64,000 bases of DNA from Parabacteroides distasonis (GCA_021531385.1 JAFBIR010000014.1:17596-81595); one strand, 5' to 3'; counted from the stretch's first letter, positions 15,140-24,740 are shown. Notes: generated from the sequence alone by a model not told the origin. Translations and numbers: made by a program.

Positions 15140-16354
15140 ATGAATATGAAAATGAGAAATATTCCGTTTTCTCCGCCGGATATGACGGAGGCGGAAGCGA
15201 ATGAGGTGCGTGAGGCGATTCTGTCGGGGTGGATTACGACGGGCCCGCGCACGAAGGAGTTTGAGCGGCAGATTGCGACCTATTGTCAGACGAATAGGGC
15301 GGTGGCCTTGAACTCCGCGACGGCTTGTATGGAGCTTACGTTGCGTTTGCTGGGCGTGGGACCGGGCGATGAGGTGATTGTCCCGGCTTATACCTATACG
15401 GCTACGGCGAGCGTGGTGTGCCATGTGGGCGCTAAGGTGGTGATGATAGATGTGGGTAAGGATTCTTTCGAGCTGGATTATGACTGTATTGCTGAGGCTA
15501 TTACGGCGCGCACGAAGGTGGTGATGCCTGTGGACCTGGGGGGTGTGATGTGCGACTATACACGCATCTTCGCCGCTGTGGAGCGCAAGCGTGACCTGTT
15601 CCGTCCGGCTAATGAGTTGCAGCGGGCTTTCGGGCGTGTGGTCGTGTTGGCGGATGCTGCCCATGCGTTTGGGGCGAAGCGGCATGGAGAGCCGTGTGGT
15701 CGTGTGGCGGACTTTACGTCGTTCTCTTTTCATGCCGTGAAAAACTTGACGACGGCTGAGGGTGGTGCCGTGACCTGGAGGCCGATAGAGGGGGTGGATG
15801 ACGAGTGGATCTACAAGCAATATCAGTTGTTCTCCTTGCATGGGCAGAGCAAAGATGCGTTGGCGAAGACGCAATTAGGGGCTTGGGAGTATGATATTGT
15901 GGCGCCTAACTATAAGTGTAACATGACGGATATTCAAGCTGCGCTCGGCTTGGTGCAATTGCGTAGGTATGAGGTGTTGCTGCGGCGTCGTCGAGAGATT
16001 GTGGAGCAATATGACGAGGCGCTCAAAGCCTGTCCTGTGCAGGTGTTGAACCATTATGGCGAGCGTCATCAGTCGAGTGGCCATTTGTATTTGGTTCGTC
16101 TTTTGGGCAAGGGAGCTGCGTTTCGTGATGAGGTGATTCGCAAGATGGCGGAGCGTGGGATCGCGTGCAATGTGCATTATAAACCCCTTCCCATGATGAC
16201 GGCTTATCGGAATCTTGGGTATGATATCCAGGATTATCCCAATGCTTATCGCCAATTTGAGAATGAGGTGACCCTTCCGCTTCATACCCGCCTTACAGCC
16301 GACGATGTGCGCTACATCGCCAGCTGCCTGAAAGCATCCATCCTGGATGCTTGA
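15140..16354 (+). CDS. DegT/DnrJ/EryC1/StrS sugar aminotransferase
   Basis: 404 residues of a PLP-dependent nucleotide-sugar aminotransferase. Landmarks are FSPPDMTEAEANEVREAI at the start, GPRTKEFE, SATACMELTLRLLG, DAAHAFGA, and the PLP lysine in FHAVKNLTTAEGG. It converts a 4-keto-6-deoxy UDP-sugar, made by the dehydratase encoded next, into the 4-amino sugar using glutamate. An alternative ATG lies at 15152. It sits three bases after the sugar transferase gene and 42 bases before the dehydratase ATG. Its role matches PglE/WcfR-type enzymes; a free amino group could contribute positive charge to the capsule. Confidence 0.92.
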   Translation: MNMKMRNIPFSPPDMTEAEANEVREAILSGWITTGPRTKEFERQIATYCQTNRAVALNSATACMELTLRLLGVGPGDEVIVPAYTYTATASVVCHVGAKVVMIDVGKDSFELDYDCIAEAITARTKVVMPVDLGGVMCDYTRIFAAVERKRDLFRPANELQRAFGRVVVLADAAHAFGAKRHGEPCGRVADFTSFSFHAVKNLTTAEGGAVTWRPIEGVDDEWIYKQYQLFSLHGQSKDALAKTQLGAWEYDIVAPNYKCNMTDIQAALGLVQLRRYEVLLRRRREIVEQYDEALKACPVQVLNHYGERHQSSGHLYLVRLLGKGAAFRDEVIRKMAERGIACNVHYKPLPMMTAYRNLGYDIQDYPNAYRQFENEVTLPLHTRLTADDVRYIASCLKASILDA

Positions 16355-16396
16355 TGATTTTTATTGTTTCTACTTCTTTTAGTTTCTACATTAATT

Positions 16397-18322
16397 ATGT
16401 TTCCTGGTTTTACGAAGCTGTTGAATTGGTATTTCTCCCGTTCGGCAGCTCCTTATTGGGTGATTCTGTTTATCGACTGCCTTATTGTGTTGATATCGGG
16501 TATCTATGTCCAGTTGTTGAATTTTGGCTTTACGTACACGGAGACGCATCTGGAGCCGCTGCTGGTTGCTTACCTGCAGTATTTCCCTTGCGTGTTAGTA
16601 GGGTTCCGCCTGTTCCATACCTATGCTGGAATCATTCGCTATTCCTCTTTCGTGGATTTGCGGCATATCGCTTTTGCGTTGACATGCAGTACGCTCTGTG
16701 CGATTGTGCTGCGTGAATGCTTCCCTCGTACGGAGATGTATTACTATTTCCGCGTCCAAGACTTGGTGTTCACGGCCCTGCTCTCGTTTGTGGGGATGAG
16801 CCTCTTGCGAGGGATGGTGAAGCATGCTTACGAGTTCCTGCATCAGCGGATTACGAATAGAAGGGGTGCGTTTGTGTTTGGTGTGAAAGAGGGCGGCATA
16901 GGTTTGGCCAAAGGTATCCATAATCAGGAGTCGTCGAGGTATCAGTTAATGGGGTTTGTCAGTCCGGATAAGTCCATACAAAAGCATCGGTTGATGGGAG
17001 TGTCCGTCTATGATTTCGATGACCATCTGGCTCGTACGATGCGACGGATGGGGGCGGAGGTGCTGTTGGTCTCTCCGCAGCAGAGCCAGTTTTTCCGCCA
17101 GCATACGAAGTTGATTGACCAGTTGGTGGCGGCCCGGATCCATATCTACATGATGGCCGATACGATGAAATGGGATGGGAAATCGACCCTCCGAATCTCT
17201 CAGTTGAAAGAGATTGAGGTGGAGGATTTGCTGCCGAGGGAGGAGATTGAGGTGGATATGTTGCGCATCAACAAGCAGCTCTGCGGCAAGCGCATCTTGA
17301 TTACGGGAGCCGCCGGGAGCATTGGCGCAGAGTTGGTGCGGCAGGTGGCGAGGTTTCAGCCGGAGAGGATGATTCTGATAGACCAAGCGGAGAGCCCGAT
17401 GCACGACTTGCGGCTCTATATGCGGCAGTGTTTCCCGCATTTACAGGTGCTGACGATTGTGACGACGATATGCAATGCCAGCCGTATGGAGCAGCTTTTC
17501 AAGGAGCATCGGCCGGATTGCGTGTTTCATGCGGCCGCTTACAAGCATGTGCCGATGATGGAGGATAATCCCTCGGAGGCGATTCAGAATAACGTGTATG
17601 GCACACGGATCTTGGCCGACTTGGCGGTGCGCTACCAGACGCAGAAATTCGTGATGATCTCGACGGACAAGGCGGTGAATCCGACCAACGTGATGGGCTG
17701 CTGCAAGCGCATTTGCGAGATTTATGTGCAGAGCTTGGACAAGGCCATCAAGGAGGGGAAGGTCAAGGGTGTGACGCAATTCGTGACGACCCGTTTCGGC
17801 AATGTGTTAGGGTCGAACGGATCCGTCATCCCGCTGTTCCGTGAGCAAATCAAACGGGGTGGGCCTGTCACCGTGACGCATCCCGATATTATTCGCTATT
17901 TCATGCTGATTCCGGAGGCTTGTAAGTTGGTCTTGGAGGCGGGCACGAATGGCAAAGGGGGTGAGATATACGTGTTTGACATGGGGCAGCCGGTGCGTAT
18001 CGCCGACTTGGCCAAGCGCATGATCCTCCTGAGTGAGGCGAGGGATGTCAAGATTCAATATACGGGATTGCGCGATGGCGAGAAGCTGTATGAGGAGCTG
18101 TTGAGCTTAGAGGAGACCTCTAAGCCGACTCACCACCCGAAAATCCGCATCTCCACCGTGCGGGAGTATGACTACGAGCAGGTGGTCCGAGAGGAGGAGA
18201 AGCTGTATGAGCTGAGTTTCAGCTATGATGACATGGCGGTGGTACGGCAGATGAAACGGATGGTGCCGGAATACAAGAGCCAGCACTCCAAGTATGAGGC
18301 ATTGGATAAATCGTTGAACTAA
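16397..18322 (+). CDS. Membrane nucleotide-sugar 4,6-dehydratase (CapD/WbpM/PglF-type)
   Basis: 641 residues. The ATG at 16397 (MFPGFTKLLNWYFSRS) is chosen over an in-frame TTG at 16364. The N-terminal ~150 residues form about four membrane helices, then comes a cytoplasmic Rossmann-like region (residues ~140-270) and a short-chain dehydrogenase domain with TGAAGSIGAELVRQ (NAD site, residue ~300) and STDKAVNPTNVMG...K, the PglF-type catalytic stretch in which Met replaces the usual Tyr. It removes water from UDP-GlcNAc (or GalNAc) to give the 4-keto-6-deoxy sugar used by the adjacent aminotransferase. Length is normal for the long membrane-bound class. Confidence 0.92.
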   Translation: MFPGFTKLLNWYFSRSAAPYWVILFIDCLIVLISGIYVQLLNFGFTYTETHLEPLLVAYLQYFPCVLVGFRLFHTYAGIIRYSSFVDLRHIAFALTCSTLCAIVLRECFPRTEMYYYFRVQDLVFTALLSFVGMSLLRGMVKHAYEFLHQRITNRRGAFVFGVKEGGIGLAKGIHNQESSRYQLMGFVSPDKSIQKHRLMGVSVYDFDDHLARTMRRMGAEVLLVSPQQSQFFRQHTKLIDQLVAARIHIYMMADTMKWDGKSTLRISQLKEIEVEDLLPREEIEVDMLRINKQLCGKRILITGAAGSIGAELVRQVARFQPERMILIDQAESPMHDLRLYMRQCFPHLQVLTIVTTICNASRMEQLFKEHRPDCVFHAAAYKHVPMMEDNPSEAIQNNVYGTRILADLAVRYQTQKFVMISTDKAVNPTNVMGCCKRICEIYVQSLDKAIKEGKVKGVTQFVTTRFGNVLGSNGSVIPLFREQIKRGGPVTVTHPDIIRYFMLIPEACKLVLEAGTNGKGGEIYVFDMGQPVRIADLAKRMILLSEARDVKIQYTGLRDGEKLYEELLSLEETSKPTHHPKIRISTVREYDYEQVVREEEKLYELSFSYDDMAVVRQMKRMVPEYKSQHSKYEALDKSLN

Positions 18323-18341
18323 AAGTAGCTATTACAATACT

Positions 18342-20012
18342 ATGCTGTTTCAGAAATGGACGTTTAGCTGTTTGTGGCATGTATGTGCCCTCGTGCTGTG
18401 GATGGGTGCTTCCACCATGGGCTTGTGGGCCCAAACAGGGGCAGACAGCCTTGGAAGGGTTTCGGCCGGAGAGGTGGATCCCTATTACCTGCAGCTCTAT
18501 GCCGGCATCAACAAGTCGGCCAACGAGCATTTGCCTTGGAGCGAGTTCAGCCGTCACCCTTGGTCGGGCGGACTGTTCGTGGGGGTAGGCAAGGAGTTCA
18601 ACCCGTTGTGGGGTTGGCGTGCCACGTTCGGATATAATTCTAACAAGGGCCGTAATGTCCCTTTCTGTGAATCGCCGGAGACGTGGGGATGGGACGATGT
18701 GGAGCTGTTCGCCGACGTGACCTTCGACGTGACGGATGCGTTGGGTGGCCTCCTGATGCGCCCTGCGGGACGTTTCAACCTGAAGGCATTCGCGGGGGTA
18801 GGAGGCGCCTACACCTTTGGCTTCCCGGAAAAGATCCCTCTCTCCTATACGGAGGCTTACGCGAAGGATAGCACCTTTCATGGGGGCTTGCGGGCAGGCT
18901 TGACGGCTACCTATCAGGTGGCTGACAGCTGGCGAGTGGGCGTCGAGTTGAGCCATGCCCTCTTTTCGGATCGTTTCAATGGCGTGAAGAGTGGTTTCCC
19001 GCTGGATGGGAGAACCCACTTGAAGGTGGGTGTGACCTATCTCTTAGAGGCCGTGAAGCCTCGCAAGAGGCCTTACGTGGCGGGGCCGGTGCGTTATGAC
19101 CATCGGTTGCGGGTGGTGCCTGCCTTGCCTTTCTTGCTGCCCGCTGAGGAGGAGGTGAAAACACGTCGGTTGATGGGACATGCCTTCTTGGATTTCCCGG
19201 TGAATGAGACGGTCATACATCCCGATTATCGTCGGAATCCGGAGGAGTTGAAACGCATCTGTGCCAGCATCGACAGTGCCCTGTTCGACCCCAATATCCA
19301 GGTCATGCGCATCTCGCTGCATGGGTATGCCTCTCCGGAGAGTCCTTACGCCAACAATGCCCGCTTAGCGCAGGGCCGTATGGAGTCGCTCCGAAACTAT
19401 CTCAGCGACCATTACGCATTGGCAGATACACTCTTTCAGACCGCTTACACGCCGGAGGATTGGGAGAACTTGCGGGCCTTTATCGAGACAACGGTTGTGC
19501 CCGACTTCCCGGTTCGCTATCGGGAGGAGCTGCTGCAGGTGATTGACCAGGAGATAGATCCCGACGAGAAGGAGGCGCAATTGAAGCGCGTGGGCGATGG
19601 TGTACCCTATCAGTGGCTGTTGCGACAGGTCTATCCCGGGCTTCGCCATACGGATTATGTGATTGAGTATGTGGTAGGAGCTTATCCCGTGAAAGAGGGT
19701 CGGAAATGGATCTACACCCATCCGGAAGCGTTGAGCCTACGAGAGATGTATCAGGTGGCACAGAGCTATGAGGAGGGGTCTGACGATTGGCTGGATGCGC
19801 TGTTGATAGCCGCTAAACAATATCCAGACGATGAGACCGCCAATCTCAATGCGGCCTGTGCTTGTGTGCGGGTAAAACGGCTTACGGATGCCATCTATTA
19901 CCTCCGCAAAGCGGGTGCTACGAAAGAGGCTGACTATGTCGGTCGGGTCATTCGTGCGATGGAGGGGACAGGCAGCTGGCGCATGGAGGCCGGGAAAATT
20001 ATCATTGACTAA
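18342..20012 (+). CDS. Outer-membrane barrel plus OmpA-like C-terminal domain protein
   Basis: 556 residues. It has a signal peptide with a hydrophobic core (LWHVCALVLWMGASTMG) ending near WAQ. Residues ~45-240 have the alternating aromatic pattern of an outer-membrane beta-barrel (YYLQLYAGINKSANEH; FVGVGKEFNPLWGWRATFGY). Residues ~295-380 resemble an OmpA-type peptidoglycan-binding domain (ISLHGYASPES, NNARLAQGRMESLRNYL). The last 100 residues look TPR-like (DETANLNAACACVRV). It is only 10 bases upstream of the LruC lipoprotein gene, so the two are cotranscribed inside the capsule operon, 19 bases after the dehydratase gene. It may anchor a surface structure; Bacteroidales fimbrial anchors have a similar build. 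The function is inferred. Confidence 0.75.
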   Translation: MLFQKWTFSCLWHVCALVLWMGASTMGLWAQTGADSLGRVSAGEVDPYYLQLYAGINKSANEHLPWSEFSRHPWSGGLFVGVGKEFNPLWGWRATFGYNSNKGRNVPFCESPETWGWDDVELFADVTFDVTDALGGLLMRPAGRFNLKAFAGVGGAYTFGFPEKIPLSYTEAYAKDSTFHGGLRAGLTATYQVADSWRVGVELSHALFSDRFNGVKSGFPLDGRTHLKVGVTYLLEAVKPRKRPYVAGPVRYDHRLRVVPALPFLLPAEEEVKTRRLMGHAFLDFPVNETVIHPDYRRNPEELKRICASIDSALFDPNIQVMRISLHGYASPESPYANNARLAQGRMESLRNYLSDHYALADTLFQTAYTPEDWENLRAFIETTVVPDFPVRYREELLQVIDQEIDPDEKEAQLKRVGDGVPYQWLLRQVYPGLRHTDYVIEYVVGAYPVKEGRKWIYTHPEALSLREMYQVAQSYEEGSDDWLDALLIAAKQYPDDETANLNAACACVRVKRLTDAIYYLRKAGATKEADYVGRVIRAMEGTGSWRMEAGKIIID

Positions 20013-20022
20013 GCAAGAAACG

Positions 20023-21873
20023 ATGAAAAAAGGGATATATAGTAAACAGATAGCCGGATGGTGCATCGCATGGGCACTGGTTATCGGAGGGATTGCTGCC
20101 TGCGACGACGAGGCCTATCAGACGGAGTATGCGCGCACGAAGGCCGCTTTCTTGGAGGCGATAGAGGGCAGGATCGGCTCGTCACAAAGGTGGCGTACGG
20201 CCGTAACGTTGCATGTTCATGTACGAAATGCAGAGGAAGCACTCGTCAGTGCCTTCCCCATAGGAGAAGAGGAGACGACACTCTATGACCAGGATGTGCT
20301 CTCAGGGGAGGGCATTGTGCGTCTGACGATTCCACAATGTGCCAATCGAGAGGTCTTGGTGATGGTGGAAAGTGGAAGCCAGACGGTGGAAGAGCGCATC
20401 CAGCTGACGGGGGCCTTGACGGAGGAGGTCACGCTGGATATACAGGCCAAAACCGCCTTGCGTCAAGCGACGGACAACGCTTCTGCTTCCATTTACGGAA
20501 AAGATATTCAGCCCAATGTGGGCTACACGGAGATAGACCGGTTGGCCATTGAGACGGTGGAGCTTTATACGCAAGAGGGAATGGACCCTACGGAAAGGGG
20601 ATTGATTGATAATTATGAGTTGATCTCGAATGGCCCGTTCTATGTGACGATGTATTATGGCTATACCGGGACCTATGCGCCTCGAATCTTGGGCTATTAT
20701 CGCCATTCGCAAGGTACCTATAAGGATTTGGAGTTTGTGGATTTGGTCGATACCCATAGCTATGACTACATCAATGGGGAAGCGAAGTTGCAATATCAAC
20801 TGGATGGCAATACGAAGAAATGGTATGACGCCAATTTCGACCATTACGATGGGTTTGAACCCCCCTATACCTCTGTTGTCGCCAGGCAGAATGACGATGC
20901 CTATGGCATACATGCGGTCATGGAAAAATATGGGGATCGGATGAGTCTGGCACGAGGGTTGACCTATAAGGTGAATGTCAAACCCGGAGATCGGGTCGGG
21001 TTCTACTTGAAAAACCCGCGGACACAGAACGATGTGCAACGGGATAGAGTGATTCAGATGGGCATTCCAGCGTCCGTCTTGCCTACTCCCTTTTATGAGA
21101 TGAACTGGTCAGTGAAACGCTTGCATACCAATGGTAAACATCGAAGCATCTTGATCCAGGAGAATGGATATACCATCATGGGTATGGAAGATGCAGGAAA
21201 TGGTGGAGACTTGGATTGTAACGATGTTCTCTTTGGCCTTTATGCGGATATGGAGAGTGAGATGCCTGCTATCATTACTCCAGAGGTGGATAAGCAGATC
21301 TTCTCTTCCCGTAAACAGTCTTGGACGTTGGCTTTCGAGGATCTGTATCGGGAGGCTGATTTTGATTTCAACGATGCGGTGATTCAGCTGACACCAGATT
21401 ATGAGCAGGAAGTATGTGCGGTCAGCGTGATGGCTGCCGGCTCGAATGACCGCATGTATCTGCATTATAACGGACCTGAGGGGGATCAAAACTTGGGTGA
21501 GATGCACGAACTGTTGGGCGAAAGTGAGCTATGCTACATCAATACGGAATCGACTGTCCCCCTGACCCCTTTTGTGCCCTTGGATGACGTGAAATGGCTG
21601 AAACACTATACGGTGGCGGAAGACGCCAAACGTTTTTACATCGAGGTGCAACGGGGAACGTGTGATGATTGCTCCGATTGCATTATGCTCGCCGATGATC
21701 CAGGCGAGATGCCGCAGGCCTTATTGGTGGCAGGGAAATGGCAATGGCCCAAGGAGGGTGTACCTATCTATTCGGTCTATAAGGAATTTGCGGAATGGGC
21801 CAAAGATGCGACAGACATGTATTATTGGATATGGTACCAAAACCCGAAGCAGGGTACGTATGTGGCTCATTGA
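20023..21873 (+). CDS. LruC-domain surface lipoprotein
   Basis: 616 residues from the ATG at 20023. The lipobox cysteine is C27 (GGIAACDDE), so it should be lipidated and sent to the outer membrane. The middle holds an Ig-like/jelly-roll region. The C-terminal half has two LruC/DUF4842-type acidic motifs, GDLDCNDVLFGL and ADFDFNDAVIQL, which look like calcium-binding D-x-D-x-N loops. A late CDDCSDC cluster could form disulfides or bind metal. LruC proteins occur at the Bacteroidetes cell surface, often near adhesin or fimbrial genes. With the OmpA-like protein just upstream, it probably forms a surface-exposed pair. Why it lies within capsule genes is unclear. Confidence 0.8.
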   Translation: MKKGIYSKQIAGWCIAWALVIGGIAACDDEAYQTEYARTKAAFLEAIEGRIGSSQRWRTAVTLHVHVRNAEEALVSAFPIGEEETTLYDQDVLSGEGIVRLTIPQCANREVLVMVESGSQTVEERIQLTGALTEEVTLDIQAKTALRQATDNASASIYGKDIQPNVGYTEIDRLAIETVELYTQEGMDPTERGLIDNYELISNGPFYVTMYYGYTGTYAPRILGYYRHSQGTYKDLEFVDLVDTHSYDYINGEAKLQYQLDGNTKKWYDANFDHYDGFEPPYTSVVARQNDDAYGIHAVMEKYGDRMSLARGLTYKVNVKPGDRVGFYLKNPRTQNDVQRDRVIQMGIPASVLPTPFYEMNWSVKRLHTNGKHRSILIQENGYTIMGMEDAGNGGDLDCNDVLFGLYADMESEMPAIITPEVDKQIFSSRKQSWTLAFEDLYREADFDFNDAVIQLTPDYEQEVCAVSVMAAGSNDRMYLHYNGPEGDQNLGEMHELLGESELCYINTESTVPLTPFVPLDDVKWLKHYTVAEDAKRFYIEVQRGTCDDCSDCIMLADDPGEMPQALLVAGKWQWPKEGVPIYSVYKEFAEWAKDATDMYYWIWYQNPKQGTYVAH

Positions 21874-21897
21874 TGGGCGTGTAAATCCGCATGTGTC

Positions 21898-23433
21898 ATG
21901 AAACAGGAATCAAGGGTTAAGAAGTCGATACTGAACGCAAAAGTCAATCTTTTGTTCTATGTATTGATGCTGTTTGTCTCTTTCTTCTCCAGAAAGGCCT
22001 TCTTGGATCAATTGGGAGCCGACTTTGTGGGATTGACTGGTACGCTCCAAAACATCTTGGGCTTCTTGAATTTAGTGGAGTTGGGCATCGGCTCATCCGT
22101 CAGCTATGCGTTGTATAGCCCCATTGCCCGTGGAGATAGAGAGTCGATTACGAAGATTATTTCCCTTTTCGGTTTCCTCTATCGTCGGATTGGTTGTGTG
22201 ATTCTGGCGGCCGCCCTACTGCTTAGTCTTTTCTTCCCGCTTATTTTCAAGCAAACGGTGTTTGAGTTGGGGATTATCTACTTCGCTTTCTGGGCATTTC
22301 TATGTTCCTCCTTGTTGAGCTACTTTGTCAATTACCGACAGATCCTCTTGGTGGCGGACCAGCGAAGGTATGTGGTGACGGTCTATTCCCAAACGGCAAG
22401 CATCCTGAAGACGATTATTCAAATCACGTTGGCCTATACGTTGGCGAATCTTTATGTGTGGGTGGCGATTGAGTGGGCCTATGGCTTGGTGTATGCAGTG
22501 ATTCTGAATAGTCGCATCGACAAGACCTATCCGTGGCTGCATGCACAGGTTGCATTGGGTAAACAGGAATTACCCCATTATCCGGAGATCCTTCGAAAGA
22601 CAAAGCAGATTTTCGTGCATAAGATGAAGGATTTCCTGTTGAAACAGAGCGACCAGATTCTGATTTTCGCCTTTGTCTCGTTGAAGATGGTGGCCTATTA
22701 CGGCAATTATGTGTTGGTAATCGGGAAACTGACCGATTTATTCAACACCACCTTGGACAGTATCGGTGCGGGAATCGGCAATTTAATAGCGGAGGGTAAC
22801 AAACGACACATCTATCAAGTGTTTTGGGAGATGGTCTTCGTGCGCTACCTGATAGCGGGCATTGTGGTCTTTGCCATCTATCACGGCATCGAGCCCTTTA
22901 TCTGTTTGTGGCTGGGGGAGGAGTATTTGTTGAGCCCGGTGATTCTGGTGCTTCTGTTGGTCAATACCTTCATCATGCTGTCTCGTGGAGCGGTGGATCT
23001 GTTCAACATGGGGTATGGCAACTATCACGATACCTGGTCGGCTTGGGTAGAGGGAGCCATTAACGTTACTGTTACTTTGCTCACTTGTCATTATTGGGGG
23101 CTGGCCGGTGTATTGATAGGTAAGATAGCCAGTTTAATCCCCATCATTGTGATATGGAAGCCCCTCTTCCTCTATCGCACCAGTTTTGAGGTGCCCATCT
23201 GGGACTACTGGAAGGGCATCGGGTTGCACCTGTTGGCTTTTGTCGGCTCATTCGCTTTGGCCAGTTTCGTCGTCCGCTACATGCCTATGGATCCCTATCA
23301 AGGTTTTGTGGAATGGGTGGCCTATTGTGTGCTCTTGACCGGTCTATTTATCTGCCTCTATGTTGGTAGTCTGTTGCTGCTTACACAGGGGGCAAAAGGC
23401 ATGTTACATCGTTTTATCAGCAAAATACACTAA
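21898..23433 (+). CDS. wzx: Polysaccharide repeat-unit flippase (Wzx-like)
   Basis: 511 residues with about 12-14 hydrophobic segments and the MOP-superfamily polysaccharide exporter pattern (NAKVNLLFYVLMLFVSFFSR, RKAFLDQLGADFVGLTG near the N-terminus; the latter resembles streptococcal and Bacteroides Wzx proteins). It flips undecaprenyl-linked repeat units from the cytoplasmic to the periplasmic face. The start is 24 bases after the LruC stop. The GT2 gene starts one base after its own stop. No polymerase is visible between 12254 and 24256; the nearest is the partial gene at the left edge. Confidence 0.88.
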   Translation: MKQESRVKKSILNAKVNLLFYVLMLFVSFFSRKAFLDQLGADFVGLTGTLQNILGFLNLVELGIGSSVSYALYSPIARGDRESITKIISLFGFLYRRIGCVILAAALLLSLFFPLIFKQTVFELGIIYFAFWAFLCSSLLSYFVNYRQILLVADQRRYVVTVYSQTASILKTIIQITLAYTLANLYVWVAIEWAYGLVYAVILNSRIDKTYPWLHAQVALGKQELPHYPEILRKTKQIFVHKMKDFLLKQSDQILIFAFVSLKMVAYYGNYVLVIGKLTDLFNTTLDSIGAGIGNLIAEGNKRHIYQVFWEMVFVRYLIAGIVVFAIYHGIEPFICLWLGEEYLLSPVILVLLLVNTFIMLSRGAVDLFNMGYGNYHDTWSAWVEGAINVTVTLLTCHYWGLAGVLIGKIASLIPIIVIWKPLFLYRTSFEVPIWDYWKGIGLHLLAFVGSFALASFVVRYMPMDPYQGFVEWVAYCVLLTGLFICLYVGSLLLLTQGAKGMLHRFISKIH

Positions 23434-23434
23434 T

Positions 23435-24256
23435 ATGTTAGTATCCATCATTACAGTGAATTTCAATCATTTGGAGGGCTTGAAGCGTACCTATGAAAGT
23501 ATAGTTAGTCAAACATTTACCGATTATGAGTGGATCGTGATTGATGGCGGCTCCACGGATGGGAGCCGGGAGTTCATCGAGCAGCATCAAGATCGCATTG
23601 CCTATTGGTGCTCGGAGAAGGATAATGGAATCTATCATGCGATGAATAAAGGCATCCGACAGGCGAAAGGCGAGTATCTAAATTTCATGAACGCTGGTGA
23701 TATTTTTGCTTGTAGTGAGGCTCTATCATTGGTTTTTGGTGAGCGGAGAACAGCTGATATTCTATATGGATACATGATGATAAAAGACATCAATGGAAGA
23801 TGCCATACGGATTATAACATGAAAAAGACGATACATTGGTATAACTTGTTCCCCAATACATTTCCCCATCAATCCTCTTTCATCCGAAGAGCGCTGTTTG
23901 ATGTGGTAGGTATGTATGATGAGAGTTGTCGTGTTGTCTCTGACTCCCGATGGTTTGCCAAGGCTGTTCTTACTCATAAAGCCTCTTATGAATTTATACC
24001 CCAGAAGATTGCTGTTTTTGAAGGAGACGGTATAAGCACAAAAGGAATACCCGCCAGTGAAAGAGATCGGCAGAAAGAGGGTATTTTCCCTGAGTATGTG
24101 ACTCAGCAAGATACACTAGCATTGCGAAAAATGTCGCTTGTACATTCCTATAAATTGACGGCTTTTTTATTCCGAGTGGTCTATCGAATCGCTTGGGAGT
24201 TCGAAAAGCGAAAGAGAGAGGCCGAATTACGAAATCTCTCTAAGCACTTGGATTGA
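23435..24256 (+). CDS. Glycosyltransferase family 2
   Basis: 273 residues from the ATG one base after the flippase stop. It has the GT2 fold opening SIITVNFNHLEGLKRTYES, then WIVIDGGSTDGSREFIE, DNGIYHAMNKGI and MNAGD (donor-site region), FPHQSSF and the basic C-terminal helix. It belongs to the WcaA/colanic-type group that acts on lipid-linked acceptors. The 3' half is AT-rich relative to the 5' part, as in the GT2 at 13538. It is the last gene of the capsule operon, followed within ten bases by a strong -7 element for the next gene. Confidence 0.88.
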   Translation: MLVSIITVNFNHLEGLKRTYESIVSQTFTDYEWIVIDGGSTDGSREFIEQHQDRIAYWCSEKDNGIYHAMNKGIRQAKGEYLNFMNAGDIFACSEALSLVFGERRTADILYGYMMIKDINGRCHTDYNMKKTIHWYNLFPNTFPHQSSFIRRALFDVVGMYDESCRVVSDSRWFAKAVLTHKASYEFIPQKIAVFEGDGISTKGIPASERDRQKEGIFPEYVTQQDTLALRKMSLVHSYKLTAFLFRVVYRIAWEFEKRKREAELRNLSKHLD

Positions 24257-24265
24257 TTTTTTTCC

Positions 24266-24274
24266 TACCTTTGC
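24266..24274 (+). promoter_or_regulatory. -7 element (TACCTTTGC) for the metal efflux operon
   Basis: A perfect TAnnTTTGC ten bases after the capsule operon's last stop. No good TTTG box is seen at the right distance, so an activator may be needed. The expected start near 24280 lies after a GTG at 24278 and supports the ATG at 24293 as the start of the first gene. Confidence 0.55.
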
Positions 24275-24292
24275 ACCGTGCGTACCCAACAG

Positions 24293-24682
24293 ATGACACG
24301 GTGGTTGAGGCAGTGGGTGTTGCTCTTGGCGAGTGTGCTCTCATTGCTTTCTGTGGTGATTCCCCATCACCATCATCGGGATGGCATGCCCTGTTACGCC
24401 TCCTTGACCATGGAGCAGGAGGAGGGCGACCATTCGGCAGATGCGCATGACTGTGGCTGCCACGGTCATAATTTAGGTTACCTGGTTTCGCTGCTCAATA
24501 CCTATGGAGGTACGGCAGATATGCATGTCTTACAGGTAGTTTCCCTTTTTACATTCCATTTAGAGGCTCCTTGCCACAACCGATTGTGGGGGGCGGGAGA
24601 GGCCTTTTATCTTGAAGCGTCATACGATCCTTGGATGGCGCGCGCTATGGGGTTGCGAGCCCCTCCTGTGTCCCTCTCTTGA
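24293..24682 (+). CDS. Small Cys/His-rich secreted or membrane protein upstream of the efflux system
   Basis: 129 residues. An N-terminal hydrophobic segment (WVLLLASVLSLLSVVIP) is followed at once by HHHHRD, then HSADAHDCGCHGHN. It resembles DUF6769-type small proteins that precede CzcCBA-like operons in Bacteroidales (from memory). The clustered His and Cys residues suggest metal binding in the periplasm, perhaps as a sensor or scavenger feeding the efflux pump. The in-frame GTG at 24278 is probably upstream of the transcript start. The gap to the adaptor gene is 58 bases. The function is inferred from composition and position. Confidence 0.65.
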   Translation: MTRWLRQWVLLLASVLSLLSVVIPHHHHRDGMPCYASLTMEQEEGDHSADAHDCGCHGHNLGYLVSLLNTYGGTADMHVLQVVSLFTFHLEAPCHNRLWGAGEAFYLEASYDPWMARAMGLRAPPVSLS

Positions 24683-24740
24683 CTTTTTTGAGATTTACAT
24701 TTTTATCGGACACTATTCATCAGTTTAATTGGATTATACA

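Noticed and set aside
14633..15874. Long minus-strand open frame (413 codons) opposite the sugar transferase and aminotransferase genes
   Set aside because: It mirrors the codons of two clear enzymes, is rich in His/Arg/Leu in a way typical of antisense frames, and has no family resemblance.
16364..16396. TTG start for the membrane dehydratase
   Set aside because: The ATG at 16397 matches the usual family start and leaves a normal gap after the aminotransferase gene.
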